Source of the DNA: Lacinutrix sp. WUR7
GTDB taxonomy: Bacteria; Bacteroidota; Bacteroidia; Flavobacteriales; Flavobacteriaceae
Reading direction: 5' to 3'
Assembly (NCBI RefSeq): GCF_016864015.1
Contig: NZ_CP045067.1
Coordinates: forward strand, 1,213,001 to 1,277,000
DNA: 64,000 nucleotides
Notes under the pieces: model-generated
What the model was told of the DNA's origin: nothing
Seen by the model: the letters and a program-made list of their open reading frames with translations, nothing else
The model's database searches: none
In this document: piece after piece, positions 18,150 through 27,124 of the stretch
How positions within the stretch are numbered: position 1 is the stretch's first letter
Layout of the letters: every line of letters starts with the position of its first letter
Made by a program: the position numbers and the translations under genes

Positions 18150-19067
18150 TTAATCTTGTACTATTACTTCTTTAGGATCTTCTTTATTAAACTCTGGTTG
18201 AATAGTTACGTGGTTAATATTAAATTTATCGTGTAGCACGTTTTCAATATCTAAAAGCAAAGCATTAAAAGCAGTGGTTGTAATATCTTCTGTTAGGTCT
18301 AAATGTGCTTCTAAATGAAGCTCATCGTCGCTTAAATTCCAAATATGTACATGGTGTATTTTATTCACTTTTGGTAGTTTATTAACAGCACGTACTACTT
18401 CTTTAATATTAATATCGTCTGGTGTAAAGAGCATTAACATTCTGGTGGATGTTTTTAATAAATCGTAACCAACCCAAATTAAATACAAAGCAATTAATAA
18501 TGTTAATAAGCTATCTACCCAAAACATTTGGAAGTACTTCATTAGTAATCCTCCTATTAATACAGCTACACTTGCTAACATATCTGTAAGTAAATGCAGA
18601 TACGCAGAACGCATATTTATATTATTTTTGGAATCTTTTTTTAGTAGTAAAACACTAAAACCATTACCTATAATTGCTATTATAGATAACCATATTACTA
18701 AGTTTGACTCTATTTCTTGGGGATTATTAAAACGTTTTACTGCCTCAATAATTAATAAAACAGCTACAATAACTAAGGTTGAAGCATTAATAAAAGCCGC
18801 CAGAATTTCGGCACGTTTATAACCAAAGGTTCTATTTATAGATGCTTTTCTTTTAGATAATTTAGCTGCTATATAACTTACTATTAAAGATATAACATCA
18901 CTAAAATTGTGCAATGCATCACTTAATAAAGATAGACTTCCAGAAACTATTCCACCTATAACTTGTGCTACTGTAATTATTATATTTAAAAATATAGTAA
19001 TTAACAGTTTTTGCCCTTTTAAATCTTTAGCATCCTGAGCGTGGTTGTGTGCGTGTGCATGACTCAT
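18150..19067 (-). CDS. Cation diffusion facilitator (zinc/divalent metal exporter)
   Basis: A 305-aa CDF-family inner-membrane protein with six predicted helices. The His-rich N-terminus (MSHAHAHNHAQ) may help sense or deliver metal. Transport-site motifs are SDALHNFSD in helix II and HLLTDMLAS in helix V, the DxxxHxxxD-like and HxxxD arrangement of zinc exporters. A cytoplasmic C-terminal domain follows (VNKIHHVHIWNLSDDELHLEAHL). CzcD/ZitB-like zinc export is the likely job. One base separates its start from the stop of rpiB upstream, so both are co-transcribed. Confidence 0.94.
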   Translation of the reverse strand: MSHAHAHNHAQDAKDLKGQKLLITIFLNIIITVAQVIGGIVSGSLSLLSDALHNFSDVISLIVSYIAAKLSKRKASINRTFGYKRAEILAAFINASTLVIVAVLLIIEAVKRFNNPQEIESNLVIWLSIIAIIGNGFSVLLLKKDSKNNINMRSAYLHLLTDMLASVAVLIGGLLMKYFQMFWVDSLLTLLIALYLIWVGYDLLKTSTRMLMLFTPDDINIKEVVRAVNKLPKVNKIHHVHIWNLSDDELHLEAHLDLTEDITTTAFNALLLDIENVLHDKFNINHVTIQPEFNKEDPKEVIVQD

Positions 19068-19068
19068 T

Positions 19069-19503
19069 TTAACAATTCACAGGAATTTTATCTACTCTTT
19101 TTTGATGACGTCCTCCTTCAAATTTAGTTTCTAAAAAAGTATCTACCATTGCTATTGCTTGTGGTAAAGCAGTGTATCGTGCAGGGATACTTAATATATT
19201 TGCATCATTATGCTGTCTTGCAAGTGTAGTAATTTCTTTGGTCCAGCACAATGCAGAACGAATACCTTGATGTTTATTTGCTGTCATGTTTGCACCATTA
19301 CCGCTTCCGCAAATAATAATCCCAAAATCTGCTTTTTTGTTTTCTACATCATTAGCTACAGGGTGCACAAAATCTGGGTAATCTACACTTTCATTACTAT
19401 CTGTTCCATAGTTTTTTACTGTAATTCCTTTGGCTTCTAAATGCTTCATTATAGCAAATTTATAATCTGTTCCTGCGTGATCGTTTCCTATAGAAATTTT
19501 CAT
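19069..19503 (-). CDS. rpiB: Ribose-5-phosphate isomerase B
   Basis: A 144-aa RpiB/LacAB-type sugar-phosphate isomerase interconverting ribose 5-phosphate and ribulose 5-phosphate in the pentose phosphate pathway. Motifs: the N-terminal GNDHAG, the phosphate/active-site loop IIICGSGNGANMTANKHQGIR with the catalytic Cys, and NDANILSIPAR. The length is normal. Operon with the downstream cation exporter (1-bp gap), with no obvious functional link. Confidence 0.95.
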   Translation of the reverse strand: MKISIGNDHAGTDYKFAIMKHLEAKGITVKNYGTDSNESVDYPDFVHPVANDVENKKADFGIIICGSGNGANMTANKHQGIRSALCWTKEITTLARQHNDANILSIPARYTALPQAIAMVDTFLETKFEGGRHQKRVDKIPVNC

Positions 19504-19615
19504 TTTTTTTAGTATTAAAGATGGTTGTTTTTAACACTATAAAGGTACTAAAATAAAAAAGCCTTGTATACTTTTTATAATAAGACTTTTTCAATTTTAA
19601 ATGTAGTGGATTGGT

Positions 19616-20929
19616 TTACTTTTTTAGGATCTTTTTTATGCTTCTTCCTTGATTGGTGTTTATTAAAGCAAAATAATATCCGGAGCTTAAATGAGATAAA
19701 TCTATAGCGGTTTCGGTAGTTGTTAACATCTGCTTTCCTTGTAGGTCTACTATAATAACATTTTCTAGTATTTGATGACTTTGCAAACCAATATTAAGGT
19801 TATTAACAACTGGATTTGGGTATATACTAATGTTATTTATTTGGTTTTCGTTATTGCTTAAAGTTTGGCAATCATTACTAAAAAGCACAGAAGAGTTCGA
19901 AATGCTTGTCCAATTTAATGTAGAATAATCTGCGTTATCTACAGTAATACAGCTTAAATTGGAGTTATGAACACCGAAATTAGTAAAATTGGTATTATTA
20001 CCGTTTTTTAAATTTAAACTACCTATGGTACAAAAACCTAATGTAACTTCGTGTAAATTTAGATTATTAGATAGGTCTAATTCTGAAATAGTAACCTCAT
20101 CTAAATGGAAAGTTTCTAAATCTACAACACCCGTCAAATCTAAACTTTGTAAGTGTAAGGAACTTTCGTAAGTAGTTATACCTGTAAAATTATTACAATT
20201 AGTTAAGTTAATATTTGTTATATCACGAACCCTCCAAAAATCTAAAGTTTCAAAATTAATACAGTTTGATAAATTTAAATCTTCCAAAAAACAATCAAAA
20301 CAACCAAAATTTACAATAGACGGATTGTTACTTAAATCTAAACTACGCATGCCTGTTTCGCTAATATTAATACTACTTAAAGAAGTACAACCAGTAACGT
20401 TTAAAGTACTTAAATAAGATTCATTAGCTCTAATGTATGTTAGAGAGGTAACTCCATGAACATCTAAATGGCGTAAAGTAGATTTGTACATATCAATAGT
20501 TTCCAGCGAAGTACACGTGCTTAAATCCAATATATTAAGTCCTGTTATTTTTATATCTAGATTTACTAATCCCGTACAACCATTTACATTTAAGGTTTCT
20601 AAAGTATAAGTAAAAGCAAGAATTAGTTCTCTTAAATTTACTAAACCACTTACATCTAGGTTTATTATACTTGCATTTCTTGCTTCTAAAGAAGTTAATG
20701 CAATAAAATCTTGAATACCTGTTAAATCAGAGATGTTACTATTAGAAATATTCAAGCTATTAACCATTGTAAGATCACTTGTTAATACCTGTCCATCTAA
20801 GGTACCTTCGGAATCCGTCGAATTATTAATTAAAATTTGTTCAAAAGCAGGATCTGGAATTGCTGTATATTGCGCATGTACTTGATACATACATATAATA
20901 CTTAATAAAAGTGTGTAAATTTTTTTCAT
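19616..20929 (-). CDS. Leucine-rich-repeat-like secreted protein with T9SS sorting domain
   Basis: A 437-aa protein exported through the Sec and type IX systems. A signal peptide (MKKIYTLLLSIICMYQVHAQ) leads into an Asn/Leu-rich solenoid of about a dozen 20-22-residue repeats (patterns such as LNVNGCTGLVNLDI and LDLSNNPSIVNFGC), like the internalin-type LRRs seen in bacteroidotal surface proteins. From about residue 365 the C-terminus is a type A sorting domain (ISIYPNPVVNNLNIGL, SSGYYFALINT, SIKKILKK), which would be cleaved on surface delivery. Likely a surface-exposed ligand-binding or adhesion protein. It has its own 800-bp upstream region. Confidence 0.92.
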   Translation of the reverse strand: MKKIYTLLLSIICMYQVHAQYTAIPDPAFEQILINNSTDSEGTLDGQVLTSDLTMVNSLNISNSNISDLTGIQDFIALTSLEARNASIINLDVSGLVNLRELILAFTYTLETLNVNGCTGLVNLDIKITGLNILDLSTCTSLETIDMYKSTLRHLDVHGVTSLTYIRANESYLSTLNVTGCTSLSSINISETGMRSLDLSNNPSIVNFGCFDCFLEDLNLSNCINFETLDFWRVRDITNINLTNCNNFTGITTYESSLHLQSLDLTGVVDLETFHLDEVTISELDLSNNLNLHEVTLGFCTIGSLNLKNGNNTNFTNFGVHNSNLSCITVDNADYSTLNWTSISNSSVLFSNDCQTLSNNENQINNISIYPNPVVNNLNIGLQSHQILENVIIVDLQGKQMLTTTETAIDLSHLSSGYYFALINTNQGRSIKKILKK

Positions 20930-20981
20930 GAGTTAATAGTTTAAATTAGACGTAATTTATTTTCAGCTTTTGAAACTGAAA

Positions 20982-21450
20982 CTATTAACAGATATTATAA
21001 AAATTGGGAGAGAATAGTAAATATATAAAAAATATTTTAAACTACTGATATATTGATAGTTAAGTTTTACTTGTTAATAAAACAGAGTTTAAAAATAGAG
21101 TCTTAATAACTTTCAAAATAATAAGGATAACTTGTTAATATCTTCTTATTGTTTTTTAAAACTTTAATTAGGAATATCCGGTTAATTTTCCAATCAAAAA
21201 CCGAAAGGAGACTACCAAAAAAGTTAGCATTTTTTTACAGAGAAGTTTTCAGACTAAAAAGTGAACATACCAACACTAAAAATTATAATACTTATTAAAA
21301 AATGAATGTCAATTAGAGTTATTAACAACTGTTAATAGCGAAACTAAATCCTTTTAAAATGAAGCCTTTAATAAACTAACAACTTGTTAATAGAGTCAGT
21401 TACTAAAGCAATCAAACTAAAACTTAAAAAAGTTATACCGTTATTAACAA
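20982..21450. repeat. Cluster of seven TATTAACA/TGTTAATA boxes
   Basis: Exact TATTAACA (or its complement TGTTAATA) lies at 20983, 21072, 21133, 21320, 21330, 21385 and 21442. Most share a wider consensus AACTTGTTAATA. Two copies (21320 and 21330) form an inverted pair with a 2-bp spacer. Both orientations occur. By rough base composition I expected well under one copy. TTATTAACA differs from the E. coli DnaA box at two central positions, so DnaA binding is possible but unproven. Confidence 0.75.
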
Positions 21451-21629
21451 GCTATAATAACCATTATTATTTTTTTAAATTTTTAAAAGAAAAAGATGAA
21501 TATGTATATATATGTTTATAACTACTTTTTTCAACTTGAAAATCCATTTATCCTTTTTCTCTTTTAAATAATTTACTTTCCTTTTTTACGAATTAATATT
21601 CTCTTAATATCGATTTAATATTAAAATTG

Positions 21630-21637
21630 TAACTTTG
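21630..21637 (+). promoter_or_regulatory. -7 element TAACTTTG upstream of rnr
   Basis: A full TAnnTTTG match 107 bp before the rnr start, implying a leader of about 100 bases. A -33 TTG at the usual spacing is not evident. Confidence 0.6.
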
Positions 21638-21649
21638 TCAAAATAATTA

Positions 21650-21694
21650 GCGAAATTTCTCCACTTAAAACGCTAGATAATAACAGAATTTCGC
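21650..21694 (+). promoter_or_regulatory. Hairpin in the rnr leader
   Basis: GCGAAAT (21650-21656) pairs with ATTTCGC (21688-21694) around a 31-nt loop, inside the predicted 5' UTR of rnr. RNase R mRNA control by leader structure is plausible since the enzyme unwinds structured RNA; this is inference. Confidence 0.4.
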
Positions 21695-21743
21695 ATAACT
21701 TAGAAATTCAATAGATTACAATTAAAAAAATAGAAGTCAACAA

Positions 21744-23942
21744 ATGACAAAAAAGAAACACAGGAAACCTTCAAATAACAAGATTTCCAACCTTACAAAT
21801 ACCATTCTTAGTATTTTAAAAAAAGATAGAAACCAAGCTTTTAACTACAAACAAATTGCATCAAAAATTGGTGTTAATGATGCTAGTAGTAGAAATCAGA
21901 TTATAAAAAAATTAGCGAAACTTAAAGCAGATGGCGACATCGAAGAAGTAGATCGTGGTAAATTTAAAGCCATAGTAAATACAGAATACCATACAGGTGT
22001 TTTTGATGCTGCACAACGTGGTAACGGTTACGTTATTTGCGATGACTTTGAAGACGATATTTACATAGCTTCCAATAATGTTAATAAAGCATTAAACGGA
22101 GATCAAGTAGAACTTTATGTGTACAAACGTAGAAAACGTGGTAAACTTGAAGGTGAAATCACCAATATTATTAAACGTGCAAAAACGGATTATGTTGGTA
22201 TTATTCAAATTCACGCTAAAAAGAATTTTGCTTTTGTAGTAGTCGATGGTAACAAAATGAAAACAGACATTTTTGTACCAATCAATAAAACAATGAATGC
22301 CCAAGATGGTGACAAAGTATTAGTCACTATGGAAGATTGGCCAGATAGAGCAGATTCTCCTAACGGACGCGTCATTAAAGTTCTTGGTAAAGCTGGTGAA
22401 CATAATACCGAAATCCACGCAATTCTTGCAGATTATGGTTTGCCATATGAGTTTCCAAATGAAGTAGAAGACTTTGCAAATAATATTGATTTACAAATTA
22501 AGCCAGAAGAAATTGCCAAACGTCGTGACATGCGTAAAGATTTAACCTTTACCATTGATCCAAAAGATGCAAAAGATTTTGATGATGCCTTATCGTTTAC
22601 TGTTTTAGAAAATGGTAATTACGAAATAGGAATTCATATTGCAGATGTTTCGCATTATTTGCAAGAAGGAACTGTTTTAGACGATGAAGCTTATGAACGT
22701 GCAACCTCTGTGTATTTAGTAGATAGAGTAGTACCAATGCTTCCAGAAGTATTGAGTAATGGCGCATGTTCTCTTAGACCACATGAAGAAAAATATACCT
22801 TTTCAGCAGTATTTGAATTAAATAATAAAGCCGAAATTAAAAACGAATGGTTTGGAAGAACGGTTACCTATTCTGATGCGCGTTTTGCTTATGAAGAAGC
22901 ACAAGCTATTATTGAAAGTAAAACAAATGTAATTCCAGCGGAAGTTTCATTAACAGGAAAAGAATATAAAACAGACCAAGCAATTGCAGACGCTGTTTTA
23001 AAAATGGACGAACTTGCAAAAATTATGCGCGGACAACGTATGCGATCTGGAGCAATTAGTTTTGATAAAGTAGAAGTAAAATTCGAATTAGATAAGGATT
23101 CAAATCCTGTTGGCGTTTTCTTTAAAACTAGTAAAGATGCTAATAAACTAATTGAAGAATTTATGTTATTAGCAAACCGAAAGGTTTCAGAGTTTGTAGG
23201 AAAACAAAAACCAGAAAAAACATTTGTGTACAGAGTGCATGATGAGCCAAATGAAGAGAAATTAATGGCTTTACAAGGCATTGTATCTAAATTCGGACAT
23301 AAGCTTAACTTCAATAGTAAAGAAGGTATAGCATCTTCTTTAAATAAGTTATTAAGCGATGTACAAGGTAAAAAAGAACAAAACCTGGTAGATACTCTAG
23401 CTATTAGAACCATGTCTAAAGCAGAATATACGACTAAAAATATTGGACATTATGGTTTAGCATTCGATTATTACAGTCACTTTACGTCACCAATTCGTAG
23501 GTATCCAGATGTTATGGCACATCGTTTATTACAACGCTATTTAGATGGTGGAAAATCTGCAAATGCAGAGGTTTACGAAGAACGCTGTAAACATTGTAGT
23601 AATATGGAATACTTAGCTACAAAAGCCGAAAGAGATTCTATTAAATACATGCAAATTCGTTTTATGCAAGATCATTTAGACGAACCATTTAAAGGGGTTA
23701 TTTCTGGTGTTACCGATTGGGGAATTTATGTAGAAATTATCGATAATAAATGTGAAGGAATGATTAGAACTCGCGATATTAAAGGCGATTACTATGAATT
23801 TGATCAAGAACAATTTGCACTAGTTGGTCGCGATACAAAAACCATGTACCAACTTGGTGATGAGATTATTGTGAAAGTAAAACAAGCAGATTTAATTAAA
23901 CGTCATTTAGATTTCGAATTAATTGGAAAATCTGAAGGATAA
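21744..23942 (+). CDS. rnr: Ribonuclease R
   Basis: A 732-aa processive 3'-5' exoribonuclease for structured RNA, rRNA quality control and decay. Domain order: basic N-terminal winged helix (about 15-70), two cold-shock/OB domains (about 75-220), the RNB catalytic domain with the metal-binding Asp cluster in DPKDAKDFDDALSF near residue 270, HYGLAFDYYSHFTSPIRRYP near 570, and a C-terminal S1 domain from about 650 (FKGVISGVTDWGIYVEI). It is monocistronic by appearance: long leader with its own promoter and hairpin, and a strong terminator after the stop. Confidence 0.97.
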   Translation: MTKKKHRKPSNNKISNLTNTILSILKKDRNQAFNYKQIASKIGVNDASSRNQIIKKLAKLKADGDIEEVDRGKFKAIVNTEYHTGVFDAAQRGNGYVICDDFEDDIYIASNNVNKALNGDQVELYVYKRRKRGKLEGEITNIIKRAKTDYVGIIQIHAKKNFAFVVVDGNKMKTDIFVPINKTMNAQDGDKVLVTMEDWPDRADSPNGRVIKVLGKAGEHNTEIHAILADYGLPYEFPNEVEDFANNIDLQIKPEEIAKRRDMRKDLTFTIDPKDAKDFDDALSFTVLENGNYEIGIHIADVSHYLQEGTVLDDEAYERATSVYLVDRVVPMLPEVLSNGACSLRPHEEKYTFSAVFELNNKAEIKNEWFGRTVTYSDARFAYEEAQAIIESKTNVIPAEVSLTGKEYKTDQAIADAVLKMDELAKIMRGQRMRSGAISFDKVEVKFELDKDSNPVGVFFKTSKDANKLIEEFMLLANRKVSEFVGKQKPEKTFVYRVHDEPNEEKLMALQGIVSKFGHKLNFNSKEGIASSLNKLLSDVQGKKEQNLVDTLAIRTMSKAEYTTKNIGHYGLAFDYYSHFTSPIRRYPDVMAHRLLQRYLDGGKSANAEVYEERCKHCSNMEYLATKAERDSIKYMQIRFMQDHLDEPFKGVISGVTDWGIYVEIIDNKCEGMIRTRDIKGDYYEFDQEQFALVGRDTKTMYQLGDEIIVKVKQADLIKRHLDFELIGKSEG

Positions 23943-23966
23943 AATGAATACCAAAATAGTTTAACT

Positions 23967-24005
23967 AATGCTATTCTTGTTTTTTTACGAGAATAGCATT
24001 TTTTA
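23967..24005 (+). terminator. Rho-independent terminator after rnr
   Basis: Stem AATGCTATTCT / AGAATAGCATT around a T-rich loop, followed by a T-run. Confidence 0.88.
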
Positions 24006-24126
24006 TTTTTAACAAGTAACATTTTACCAAAATCAACAACTAATAAAAAGTATTCTTCCTTCGAAACTTTCGAAGGAAGAGAATGCTATTCAGCACAAAT
24101 TATTAACCATACTAAAAACAAAAACC

Positions 24127-24426
24127 ATGATTTTAACCACAACAAACACTATTGAAGGACATAAAATTCACGATTATTTAGGCGTTATCACAGGAGTAGC
24201 TATCAATAGAAAACAAACCGGAATGTCTTTTAGTATGAAAAAGTATTATGATTCTTTAGAACTAAATATTAATGATGTAAAAGAAGAAGCATTTCAAAAA
24301 CTAAGACAAAATGCTATTGCAGTAAAAGCAAATGCTGTTGTAGGTATCACCGTAGACGTAGAAACGTTTGCAACTTCAGGAATTCTTATGGTTTCTATAA
24401 CAGGAACAGCTGTTAAAGTTGCCTAA
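24127..24426 (+). CDS. YbjQ-family (putative heavy-metal-binding) protein
   Basis: A 99-aa cytoplasmic protein of the YbjQ/DUF74 family, which forms pentameric rings and has no settled function despite its metal-binding label. Family blocks are the start ILTTTNTIEGHKIHDYLGVI, the central AFQKLRQNAIAVKANAVVGI and the last strand MVSITGTAVKV. It lies between rnr and a DUF2807 protein, both separately promoted. Confidence 0.85.
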   Translation: MILTTTNTIEGHKIHDYLGVITGVAINRKQTGMSFSMKKYYDSLELNINDVKEEAFQKLRQNAIAVKANAVVGITVDVETFATSGILMVSITGTAVKVA

Positions 24427-24454
24427 AAATCAATTTATTACATTCTTAATTTTA

Positions 24455-24462
24455 TAAATTTG
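24455..24462 (+). promoter_or_regulatory. -7 element TAAATTTG before the DUF2807 gene
   Basis: A TAnnTTTG match 24 bp before the ATG at 24487. It overlaps an in-frame TTG at 24460, which therefore cannot be a translated start; this decides the start in favour of 24487. Confidence 0.6.
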
Positions 24463-24486
24463 TTCTATAATTTTATAAAACATATT

Positions 24487-25164
24487 ATGAAAAATTTACT
24501 ATACGTACTATTTGCATGTATTACTATAACAAGCTTTGCACAAGAATCTCAAGAAAATGTTATTGGTGCTTTCAGTGAAATAAAAGTCTATGATCGAATA
24601 GAAGTAGCACTTATTAAAGCAGATGAAAATAAAGTAGTAGTTTCTGGTAAAAACACTAAAGATGTTGTTATTGTTCATAAAGGCGACATTCTTAAAATTA
24701 GAATGACACTACAAAAAGCATTTAATGGCGAGGATACCACAGTACAAGTTTATTATACCACATTAGATGTTATAGATGCAAATGAAGGCACTTTTATAGG
24801 TTCTAATGATGAAATAGAACAGTTTGACCTAAAGGTTAAGGCACAAGAAGGAGGAAACGTTAGCTTAAACGTAAAAGGACTTAATTATTTAGATATTAAA
24901 GCTATTACTGGAGCAAGTATTAAAATAACTGGAACAGCTGTAAATCAAACTATAGATATTAACACCGGAGGATCTTATAAAGGAAAAGATTTAGTTGCAG
25001 AAAACACAACCGTTACTATAAAAGCAGCAGGGACAGCATTCACAAATACTACCAAAAAAGTGATTGCTAAAGTGAGAGCAGGAGGAAGTATTTATATTTA
25101 TGGAAACCCAGAAATAGTAGATGAAAATACTATTTTAGGAGGAAAAATTATTATTAAAGAATAA
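24487..25164 (+). CDS. Secreted DUF2807 (head-GIN) beta-helix protein
   Basis: 225 aa from the ATG at 24487. The signal peptide MKNLLYVLFACITITSFAQ fits this start, and a promoter element overlaps the only upstream alternative. The rest is a series of short beta strands with Gly/Asn turns (FSEIKVYDRIEVALIKAD, then VKAQEGGNVSLNVKGLNYL), the single-stranded right-handed helix of DUF2807. Function unknown; secreted or outer-membrane-associated by family. No functional neighbour. Confidence 0.85.
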   Translation: MKNLLYVLFACITITSFAQESQENVIGAFSEIKVYDRIEVALIKADENKVVVSGKNTKDVVIVHKGDILKIRMTLQKAFNGEDTTVQVYYTTLDVIDANEGTFIGSNDEIEQFDLKVKAQEGGNVSLNVKGLNYLDIKAITGASIKITGTAVNQTIDINTGGSYKGKDLVAENTTVTIKAAGTAFTNTTKKVIAKVRAGGSIYIYGNPEIVDENTILGGKIIIKE

Positions 25165-25179
25165 TACTAGCATTTTTCT

Positions 25180-25187
25180 TAAATTTG
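25180..25187 (+). promoter_or_regulatory. -7 element TAAATTTG before the LysE gene
   Basis: Full TAnnTTTG match, 16 bp upstream of the start codon. Confidence 0.55.
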
Positions 25188-25203
25188 TAAGAAAGAATCT
25201 CTC

Positions 25204-25881
25204 ATGCTAGATGCTATTTTAAAAGCAATCCCTTTTGGTATTATATTATCGTTCACAATTGGACCTGTTTTTTTTGTGCTATTAGAAACTAGTGCAACAA
25301 AAGGTTTTAAGAGTGCACTAATTTTTGATTTCGGAGTAATTCTAGCAGATATCTTATTTATTATTGTTGCTTTTTATAGCACCAGTATGCTTTTAGAAAA
25401 AATGAAAGACGATCCTAGTTTTCTCATTTTTGGAGGCGTTTTATTAACCGCTTATGGATTAATTTCTTTTATAAAAACTTCAAAATCCTTTCGTGAAATT
25501 GTTAGAGAATACCATAAAGTAGAATTTAAAAAGAACTATGGTAAACTATTTATTAAAGGCTTTTTATTAAACTTTATTAATATTGGTGTGCTACTTGGTT
25601 GGCTTGGTTTTATTGTAATAGGTAGCTCTTTAACAGAAAGCACAAAAGAACTTCATATCTTTTTAGGAACCATTTTATTGGTTTACTTTTTAGTAGATCT
25701 ATTAAAAATTGTAGCAGCAAAAACACTTAAAAATAAGTTGACTCCAAGACGCATTTTTAAAACTAAAAAGATTGTAGCTCTTGTTATTTTAGGCTTTGGT
25801 GTTTTACTTTTAGTACAAGCATTTTTTCCAAAAGAAAAAGAATTGATTAAAGATAAATTAGAACAAATTAACCCATTATAA
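25204..25881 (+). CDS. LysE-family amino acid exporter
   Basis: A 225-aa inner-membrane protein with about six helices. The family start is present (ILKAIPFGIILSFTIGPVFF with the conserved G-P), with ETSATKGFKSALIFDFGVI after it. Members export amino acids or related small metabolites; the substrate cannot be told. Single gene with its own promoter element. Confidence 0.9.
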   Translation: MLDAILKAIPFGIILSFTIGPVFFVLLETSATKGFKSALIFDFGVILADILFIIVAFYSTSMLLEKMKDDPSFLIFGGVLLTAYGLISFIKTSKSFREIVREYHKVEFKKNYGKLFIKGFLLNFINIGVLLGWLGFIVIGSSLTESTKELHIFLGTILLVYFLVDLLKIVAAKTLKNKLTPRRIFKTKKIVALVILGFGVLLLVQAFFPKEKELIKDKLEQINPL

Positions 25882-26035
25882 GATTCTTTTGTTGCGTAAT
25901 TACTAAATAAATAGAAAGAAATCTTAAATGCTATTTATTACTTTTCATATAGTATTTATGTTATTTTCATAATTAAATAATAGTTATATTTTTTACACAG
26001 AATTAATATTTAATTTATGTATTCAAATCATTTTT

Positions 26036-26269
26036 TTATTGTTTACGTAACCATATTCTAATTTCTTTTCGCAAAGAAACTTCTGGTTTTGGTAACGGAA
26101 TTGTTTGTCCGAATTGTTTACTTCTATTAAATTTTGAAAACGTACTCTTGTGTTTTTTCCATACTTCTGGATACAATTCTAAGAACTTGCTAAAAAAACT
26201 TTGTTCATTAATTTTGCCTTCTATTTTAGAAAGTACTTCTTTAAATTTTTGCTCTTGGTCTATAATCAT
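26036..26269 (-). CDS. Small hypothetical protein
   Basis: 77 aa, unrecognised. Highly charged and basic (pattern EVLSKIEGKINEQSFFSKFL, ending RKEIRIWLRKQ), without signal peptide or membrane segment; it looks like a helical protein of the cytoplasm. Codon use looks like real coding DNA and no other frame is open here, but no family can be named. Confidence 0.55.
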   Translation of the reverse strand: MIIDQEQKFKEVLSKIEGKINEQSFFSKFLELYPEVWKKHKSTFSKFNRSKQFGQTIPLPKPEVSLRKEIRIWLRKQ

Positions 26270-26400
26270 TTTGATATTATTCAGTAGTAAAGATAACTAG
26301 TATTCTTTTTTAAAATTAGTATTAGTAATGGTTTTTTTTGTTGAGGATTTTTGTCAGTAGGCGAGAAATAGCCATTAATAATACACTGTGCTATCTGTAG

Positions 26401-26538
26401 TTATTTTTCTTCAGTTTCAATTAATTCGGCTTTTTTATCTATTTCGGATAAAAATAAAATCATTTCATTTTCATCCGAAATCCAAATCCCTTCAAATTCT
26501 TTGATTTGATTAAAATAAGCAATGTTTTTTACACGTTG
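26401..26538 (-). pseudogene. Orphan C-terminal gene fragment without a start
   Basis: A 45-codon frame reads RVKNIAYFNQIKEFEGIWIS and then DENEMILFLSEIDKKAELIE to a stop. A TAA closes the frame immediately upstream and no start codon precedes the coding-like stretch. The composition (acidic, with regular hydrophobics) is that of a real protein tail. It sits three bases from the end of the next gene. Probably the 3' remnant of a gene cut at a rearrangement boundary; the first 25 bases also resemble a dispersed flavobacterial repeat (see findings). Confidence 0.45.
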
Positions 26539-26542
26539 TTAA

Positions 26543-27124
26543 TTACTGTTTCCTCATTTCTTTATATATATAATCTAAATTTTTTATTAAAGTGAAAGCA
26601 TAACCTCCATTGTTACTTGGAGATAAATTTTTAGATTTTTCGTGAAATATGACTTTATTTAGGGAGAAATCCATAACAATAATTTCTAATTGTATTTTAC
26701 TAATAGGTGCTGTTCCTATAGATAGACTACTTTTTGTTTTAATTAGCAAAAAAAGACCATAATGGTCATTAGTAGTTTCACTAACTAATTTTATATTAGG
26801 AGTAAATTCAATAATTTCCTTATTTTTTTTACCTGTATTAAAAAATGGTATTAGTTCATTTTTGACCTCATTAGTTAAACTCAAATTGTATTTTTCATTT
26901 ATTTTATATTTTTTTCCTTTAAAAACTGAATCTAGAGCAATTACAGAAATTTCTTCAAACCGTTGATATATAATATTCGGTTTATTTGGCTTATGATGTA
27001 TAAATATTGGTTCATAATATGTGAAATTGCCTATGGTTTCTTTTTTATTTAAAGAATCAGATTGAGCATTCGTTGAGTATGTTAATGCTAAAATAAATAT
27101 TGCAATTAAAAATCGAATCTTCAT
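26543..27124 (-). CDS. Hypothetical secreted protein
   Basis: 193 aa, family not recognised. A clear Sec signal peptide (MKIRFLIAIFILALTYSTNAQ) precedes a lysine-rich mature domain of about 170 residues with alternating strands (PNIIYQRFEEISVIALDSVF, LFLLIKTKSSLSIGTAPI). No lipobox and no T9SS domain, so it is probably periplasmic. It lies alone in an unstable stretch between a gene fragment and the tRNA-Cys repeat array, which hints that it may be accessory. Even lower GC than the neighbours by eye. Confidence 0.65.
   Translation of the reverse strand: MKIRFLIAIFILALTYSTNAQSDSLNKKETIGNFTYYEPIFIHHKPNKPNIIYQRFEEISVIALDSVFKGKKYKINEKYNLSLTNEVKNELIPFFNTGKKNKEIIEFTPNIKLVSETTNDHYGLFLLIKTKSSLSIGTAPISKIQLEIIVMDFSLNKVIFHEKSKNLSPSNNGGYAFTLIKNLDYIYKEMRKQ

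Larger units (their letters stand above)
20930..21743. other. 814-bp gene-free AT-rich region with repeated TATTAACA boxes
   Basis: The longest non-coding stretch of the window, between the divergent LRR gene and rnr. I find no convincing ORF or RNA gene. It contains seven copies of one 8-mer (described separately), several long A/T runs, an rnr promoter element and an rnr leader hairpin. It could be a replication origin or a regulatory array. Confidence 0.7.

Noticed and set aside
19210-19440. 76-aa plus-strand ORF opposite rpiB
   Set aside because: Cys-rich shadow frame with no start context; rpiB on the other strand is certain.
22889-23413. 174-aa minus-strand ORF within rnr
   Set aside because: Antisense shadow of the RNB domain; composition is serine/leucine rich with no signal or family features.
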